This document shows, piece after piece, positions 6,959-9,888 of a stretch of 9,888 nt of DNA. The stretch's first letter is position 1; every line of letters starts with the position of its first letter. The position numbers and the translations under genes were made by a program. A model generated the notes under the pieces. It did no database searches. It was not told the DNA's origin and saw only the letters and a program-made list of their open reading frames with translations. Source of the stretch: Candidatus Thorarchaeota archaeon (lineage in GTDB: Archaea > Asgardarchaeota > Thorarchaeia > Thorarchaeales > Thorarchaeaceae); the NCBI GenBank assembly GCA_016839245.1, contig JAEOUN010000077.1, forward strand, positions 1 through 9,888, written 5' to 3'.

Positions 6959-7669
6959 ATGTTAGATCCTTGGAACGAAATAATGAAGGATGCTGCCAGA
7001 GGTAAACTTGGAGAATACTATATCGAGCGTGATGATGGTCGTATTGACATACGCTCAATAAACAATTATACAAAGACAATCCTAGACTGGAGTGAACCAG
7101 AGCGACTTGGTATTCAGCACGTGAAGGGAACTGTATTAGATATCGGATGTGGCGCAGGGAGAGTGTCACTTTATCTCCAAAACCAAGGATTCAGTGTTAT
7201 TGGAATAGATTTAGCCCCAGGAGCAATTGAAGCGTGTAAGAAAAAGGGACTGAAAGAAGCATATGTTATGTCAGCCAGCGATTTAGACTTTCCAACTAAC
7301 ACCTTTGATACCATCATAATGTATGGAAATAATTTTGGAGTTGTCGGTGAAGAACAAAACATCATCAGAATGCTTCAAAGGGCATATGAGATATCAAAGC
7401 CAGAAGGTATCATTATAGCAGGAAGCTCTGATGTGCAACAAACAGAAGATCAGTCAAATCTTGCATACCAGAGAAGGAATCTAGAAAAAAATCGACCAAG
7501 AGGACTTGTGAAACTCAGGGTCAAATATAAGGATTTGATCGGTGATTGGATAGAGTTACGATTGGCAAGTCCTGAAGAGATGAGAAATCTTGCCGAGAGA
7601 ACAGGATGGAAACTTTCAAGAGTATACCAAAGTGGTGCAGCATATGTAGGAATTTTGACCAAGAGGTAA
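6959..7669 (+). CDS. Class I SAM-dependent methyltransferase
   Basis: This 236-residue Rossmann-fold methyltransferase has motif I VLDIGCGAGR (59-68), which binds S-adenosylmethionine. The acidic residue ending strand 2 is D84 in IGIDLAPGAIEAC. A motif II-like ASDLDFPTNTFDTIIMYG follows at 106-123, and the post-motif strand PEGIIIAGSS at 148-157. The last third carries substrate-side elements that do not identify a target (small molecule, lipid or protein). The start is ATG 6959, with only a weak AGG (6954-6956) upstream. TGTATTTA at 6934-6941 is a plausible TATA element giving a very short leader. Its stop codon is embedded in the Shine-Dalgarno region of the next gene, so the two are cotranscribed. 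Confidence 0.87.
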   Translation: MLDPWNEIMKDAARGKLGEYYIERDDGRIDIRSINNYTKTILDWSEPERLGIQHVKGTVLDIGCGAGRVSLYLQNQGFSVIGIDLAPGAIEACKKKGLKEAYVMSASDLDFPTNTFDTIIMYGNNFGVVGEEQNIIRMLQRAYEISKPEGIIIAGSSDVQQTEDQSNLAYQRRNLEKNRPRGLVKLRVKYKDLIGDWIELRLASPEEMRNLAERTGWKLSRVYQSGAAYVGILTKR

Positions 7670-7674
7670 GAATT

Positions 7675-8211
7675 ATGACAATCTATGCATTAGGAGATAA
7701 GACACCCGAGATTGCAATTACTGCTTTTGTGCACCCACAAGCATCAGTGATAGGCGATGTAAAAATCAGCAGCAGAGTCTTTGTTGCCCCAATGGTCTCC
7801 ATTAGAGGAGATAGAGGTCCAATAATAATTGGAGAAGAGACCAATATCCAAGATGGGGTTGTCATTCATTCAGATCCGAGATTCACAACAAGAATCGGAA
7901 AGCGAGTAAATATCGGGCATAACGCATCGATTCATTCAGAAGAGATTGGAGATAATGCAGCAATAGGAATGGGTGCTGTACTGATGCTTGGAAGCAAAGT
8001 TGCTGAAGGTGCTTTAATTGGAAATTGTGCACTGCTTCATGAGCGAACAGTAACGGAACCACACAAAGTATACGCTGGAGTTCCAGCTAAGTATATGAAA
8101 GACCTTAGTCCTGATGACCCTATTCGAAAAGCCATTGATGTCTATGTTGATTCATACGTTGAAAACGCGCAATACTATCCCGGGAATATTCGAGTGCTTG
8201 ATGAGAAATAG
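7675..8211 (+). CDS. Gamma-carbonic-anhydrase-like hexapeptide-repeat protein
   Basis: This 178-residue left-handed beta-helix protein has hexapeptide repeats from about residue 15 to 125. The three metal-binding histidines of gamma-carbonic anhydrases are present (H65 in VVIHSD; H82 and H87 in GHNASIH). So are the conserved R44 and D46 in SIRGDRG and Q59 in NIQD. The acidic residue after the RxD motif, the Glu62 position of Methanosarcina Cam, is arginine (R47), and the Glu84 position is P68. It therefore resembles CamH/YrdA/PaaY-type members whose anhydrase activity varies. Members form trimers with metal at subunit interfaces. The start is ATG 7675, with GAGGT (7663-7667) seven bases upstream. 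An upstream in-frame ATG at 7606 lies inside the methyltransferase gene and lacks a ribosome site. It follows the methyltransferase after a 5-bp gap, suggesting an operon. Confidence 0.87.
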   Translation: MTIYALGDKTPEIAITAFVHPQASVIGDVKISSRVFVAPMVSIRGDRGPIIIGEETNIQDGVVIHSDPRFTTRIGKRVNIGHNASIHSEEIGDNAAIGMGAVLMLGSKVAEGALIGNCALLHERTVTEPHKVYAGVPAKYMKDLSPDDPIRKAIDVYVDSYVENAQYYPGNIRVLDEK

Positions 8212-8216
8212 TCGAT

Positions 8217-8543
8217 ATGCATATCTTTATGTGGATAGTTAACTATAGTTATTCAGTGATAAATGTGGAACATATATTTGAAGGTACTATTATATCGAGA
8301 CAACTGGGTACTTTTGGAAAAGAGGAGATTGTTTATGGGTATATTGGCATAAGAACTCCTGAAGGAGAGCAGAAACTCATAAAGATAGACTCCTATACAT
8401 GGTATGAATCATTAGAATTGGGTACAGACGTTATTGTTGAGGCCGCTAATCTAGGCAATACAGATATCCTAGTTGCGAGAAAAGTCAGTATTCATCAAAA
8501 ACTAACTGAAACTACAGAACAACTTGGAATTGCCAGTACGTAG
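8217..8543 (+). CDS. Small beta-rich hypothetical protein
   Basis: The frame encodes 108 residues from ATG 8217, or 92 residues from GTG 8265. The core (from VEHIFEGTIISRQLG) alternates hydrophobic and polar residues in several predicted beta strands, for example EEIVYGYIGIRT, EQKLIKIDS, DVIVEAANL and DILVARKVSI. This suggests a small barrel or OB-like fold, without enough motif to name a family. No cysteines, signal peptide or membrane helix are seen. The first 16 residues (MHIFMWIVNYSYSVIN) look less protein-like than the rest, and ATG 8217 has no ribosome site, so GTG 8265 may be the real start. It follows the carbonic-anhydrase-like gene by five bases at its longest and could belong to the same transcript. 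Confidence 0.6.
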   Translation: MHIFMWIVNYSYSVINVEHIFEGTIISRQLGTFGKEEIVYGYIGIRTPEGEQKLIKIDSYTWYESLELGTDVIVEAANLGNTDILVARKVSIHQKLTETTEQLGIAST

Positions 8544-8667
8544 CCAGCTACCTTTGAAGCAATAGGGAGTAAACATGCAATCGTATGCATATTGGATATA
8601 GAAATCTCAGCTATATTTTTAGCACTTAGATACACAACTACTATCATCACAAATAGGATGGAACAGA

Positions 8668-9048
8668 ATGCCAGAGCTCCCATTGCGATATTTTTGTTAT
8701 GTATGTGGACATCAAAATGATCTTATATTAAACATGCCATTAGCTCCAGAGATGCGAAGAGAAGAGATAACATGTCCTAACTGCGGAGATGTGACCAATC
8801 TTCTTCTTACAGCATGCCCTCATTGCAAAAGTGCATTCAAGTATTTTTTGTCAGATCTGGATTTTATCCAAGAGATCTCCTCATTGGCAGATGTCTACGT
8901 TGGATTAATGAGTGGGATCAAGAAAAGTTTGACGGGAGTCGTTGACGAATTCAATGTGCCACTGCCTAAGAAATGGTCAGTCAAACTAGAGTGTCGGTGT
9001 GGTGAGGAATATAGTGCGGAGATTCCTTTACCTCAGATTGAAGAATGA
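8668..9048 (+). CDS. Small multi-zinc-ribbon protein
   Basis: This 126-residue cytosolic protein has four cysteine pairs: C10-x2-C13 (FCYVCGH), C36-x2-C39 (CPNCGD), C50-x2-C53 (CPHCKS) and C109-x-C111 (ECRCGEE). The pairs could build two zinc ribbons, one from pairs 1 and 2 or 2 and 3, and one involving the C-terminal pair. A helical stretch of about 50 residues (LDFIQEISSLADVYVGLMSGIKK) separates the third and fourth pairs. The family is not recognised, and nucleic-acid or protein binding is possible. The start is ATG 8668, with GGATGG (8656-8661) six bases upstream. The preceding 124 bp (8544-8667) hold no gene, only AT-rich sequence with a short inverted repeat at 8575-8590, so the gene may have its own promoter. 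Confidence 0.78.
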   Translation: MPELPLRYFCYVCGHQNDLILNMPLAPEMRREEITCPNCGDVTNLLLTACPHCKSAFKYFLSDLDFIQEISSLADVYVGLMSGIKKSLTGVVDEFNVPLPKKWSVKLECRCGEEYSAEIPLPQIEE

Positions 9049-9071
9049 AAAACAATCTTGAGCATTCGTAT

Positions 9072-9527
9072 CTAAGGATTGTCAACAATTATCTCATATT
9101 TTATGTGGACAGGACATTTCATCGAGTTTGAAATAACACAATATCGATGCGCACGTTCTGCAGCCTTCTCCATCCGTTTCAAGTCCTTCTGGGTTGGAAC
9201 AACAATTCTAGGCGAGATTGTGATCTGCTCAAATTCCCAACCGTATTCTCCTTTCATTAATATACCAGATGCATTAACAGTGAATGAGTTAAATTCAGCA
9301 TGATATCGGGTAGCTGCACCATATAACGACACCCCATAGCAAGATACAACAGATGCTACAAAGAGATCTTCTGGTGATAATGCTTTCTTTGGACTATCTG
9401 GCCAAAAGTCAAGTGGAGGAGCGACTTCAAATGCAGTTTTTCCTTCAATCTCAATGGTGACTATTTTTTCCTTAACCCACCTGCTTGATAGTGCATAACG
9501 GTGTTCTTCAGGTTTTTCATCTATCAT
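9072..9527 (-). CDS. OsmC/Ohr family protein
   Basis: From ATG 9527 the product has 151 residues. A longer form from TTG 9545 adds six. It matches the OsmC fold. The first redox cysteine is in VASVVSCYGVSLYG (about residue 63 of the short form) at the start of the long central helix. The second conserved cysteine region is AHRYCVISNSMKCPVHI, with cysteines at about 130 and 138. The second of these, in the CPV context, fits the usual partner. Family members reduce organic hydroperoxides with thiols or act on other thiol-linked substrates. The extra cysteine between the usual two is noteworthy. ATG 9527 is preferred: AGGG (9534-9537) is six bases upstream, and a TATA element about 25 bp before it would exclude the TTG start. 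It is convergent with the zinc-ribbon gene, 23 bp apart. Confidence 0.85.
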   Translation of the reverse strand: MIDEKPEEHRYALSSRWVKEKIVTIEIEGKTAFEVAPPLDFWPDSPKKALSPEDLFVASVVSCYGVSLYGAATRYHAEFNSFTVNASGILMKGEYGWEFEQITISPRIVVPTQKDLKRMEKAAERAHRYCVISNSMKCPVHIKYEIIVDNP

Positions 9528-9546
9528 ACAAAACCCTGTTTTCAAT

Positions 9547-9563
9547 GCGTTTTATAGCGTTTT
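9547..9563 (-). promoter_or_regulatory. TATA element within a GCGTTTT direct repeat, OsmC promoter
   Basis: On the minus strand CTATAAAAC (9549-9557) is a good archaeal TATA box. Its centre lies about 25 bp before ATG 9527, predicting a leaderless or near-leaderless transcript. The same bases lie within two exact copies of GCGTTTT (9547-9553 and 9557-9563, plus-strand reading) spaced 10 bp apart, one helical turn. This arrangement could let a regulator compete with TBP. The regulator is inferred, not seen. Confidence 0.45.
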
Positions 9564-9629
9564 GCTTGAGGAACATTACTTTGAAAGCTAGAGAGTGATG
9601 CTTATTAGGAACTTTGCGTATATCGCATA

Positions 9630-9719
9630 TGGTGGTCAGGTGGCTTGCGGGGCATATTTTTCTGTAACATGCCCTCATAACTCCCCCCTTACCATTTGCC
9701 TTGCTTGCGCCGACCACCA
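9630..9719 (+). ncRNA. Candidate structured small RNA or leader element
   Basis: TGGTGGTC (9630-9637) pairs perfectly with GACCACCA (9712-9719), closing a 90-nt unit. Inside, GGGCAT (9650-9655) pairs with ATGCCC (9669-9674) around a 13-nt loop. AGGTGG (9638-9643) can pair with CCATTT (9692-9697) only through G-U pairs, which favours the plus strand. GC content of the unit is 49/90 (54%), above the AT-rich flanks. CTTATTAG (9601-9608) is a TATA candidate about 26 bp before 9630, and AATTTTG follows the 3' side. It is not a tRNA, since no T-arm is present, and no SRP or RNase P core was recognised. It could instead be a leader or riboswitch for the gene starting at 9794, or a DNA-level repeat. 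Confidence 0.4.
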
Positions 9720-9793
9720 CAATTTTGACTAATTATTCGCAGCTTCAATTAGATTATTAATCAGTGAAACCTGTCATTAATGTGAGAATCAAA

Positions 9794-9888
9794 ATGAACT
9801 TGATATTGAAAATGAGATTGGGGATACTCCTTATAATATCAGGAATAATAACAGCTCTAGTCGGTGTCTTTTGGTGGAGTGTGTTGCA
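9794..9888 (+). CDS. N-terminus of a membrane protein, cut by window edge
   Basis: ATG 9794 opens a frame that runs to the right edge (31 codons) with no stop. The start MNLILKMRLGILLIISGIIT continues into ALVGVFWW. Two positive residues followed by about 22 hydrophobic ones make this an N-terminal membrane helix or an uncleaved signal anchor. GTGAG (9782-9786) seven bases upstream is a modest ribosome site, and an in-frame GTG at 9782 is an alternative start. The rest is outside the window, so no family can be given. The structured element at 9630-9719 ends about 75 bp upstream and could be its leader. Confidence 0.5.
   Translation, partial: MNLILKMRLGILLIISGIITALVGVFWWSVL

Noticed and set aside
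7606..7674. Upstream extension of the gamma-CA-like gene to ATG 7606
   Set aside because: It lies inside the methyltransferase gene, has no ribosome site, and the added residues do not match the family. ATG 7675 has a good Shine-Dalgarno site.
9054..9081. Weak inverted repeat CAATC...GATTG between the convergent zinc-ribbon and OsmC genes
   Set aside because: The stem is five pairs with mismatches and extends into coding sequence without a T-run, so a terminator call is not supported.
9630..9650. GGTCAGG, as in the conserved core of SRP RNA
   Set aside because: The rest of the SRP helix 8 signature (the GGAAG...GCAGC segment) is missing and the element is too short for archaeal SRP RNA.
9631..9719. 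Possible tRNA (7-bp acceptor-like stem GGTGGTC/GACCACC ending in A, 89 nt, the size of a type II tRNA)
   Set aside because: Neither strand has a T-arm with TTCRA or a 5-bp T stem next to the acceptor, and no anticodon arm can be placed.
9517..9720. Minus-strand open frame of 67 codons
   Set aside because: It overlaps the start of the OsmC gene in another frame, covers the inverted-repeat element, and its product has no recognisable features.

Overview
The window looks archaeal. It pairs a thiolase with a DUF35 zinc-ribbon/OB-fold protein in an overlapping operon. TATA-like elements sit about 25 bp before starts, and several genes start with TTG or GTG behind good Shine-Dalgarno sites. The small zinc-ribbon and V4R-like proteins also fit archaea. 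Base composition is moderately AT-rich, about 40% GC by eye. An uncultured lineage such as an Asgard archaeon is possible, but no marker gene here fixes the phylum. No tRNA, rRNA, insertion sequence, phage gene or CRISPR array was seen.

Layout from left to right. (1) Positions 1-2011, minus strand: a thiolase and its DUF35 partner, joined by an ATGA overlap, then a hairpin terminator and a hypothetical gene cut by the left edge. (2) Positions 2160-3374, plus strand: an acyl-CoA dehydrogenase divergent from the thiolase, ending in a strong stem-loop terminator. Together (1) and (2) form a small acyl-CoA metabolism locus. No HMG-CoA synthase lies beside the thiolase, so this is not the canonical archaeal mevalonate trio. 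(3) Positions 3506-6103, plus strand: a likely three-gene operon of a nitroreductase-fold flavoprotein, a small protein that looks V4R/ATC-hydrolase-like with a SHOCT-like tail, and an isopropylmalate/homocitrate synthase family enzyme without a LeuA regulatory domain. (4) Positions 6110-6856, minus strand: a four-helix membrane protein, convergent with the synthase. (5) Positions 6959-9048, plus strand: a SAM methyltransferase, a gamma-carbonic-anhydrase-like hexapeptide-repeat protein, a small beta-rich hypothetical protein and a multi-CxxC zinc-ribbon protein. (6) Positions 9072-9527, minus strand: an OsmC/Ohr-family protein with a promoter that suggests a leaderless mRNA. (7) Positions 9528-9888: a 266-bp intergenic region with a GC-elevated fold of about 90 nt that could be a small RNA or a leader, then the start of a membrane protein cut by the right edge.

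Most of the window is ordinary metabolic and housekeeping sequence. The least explained parts are the fold at 9630-9719 and the nitroreductase/V4R-like/synthase operon, whose synthase has altered residues in normally conserved accessory motifs.
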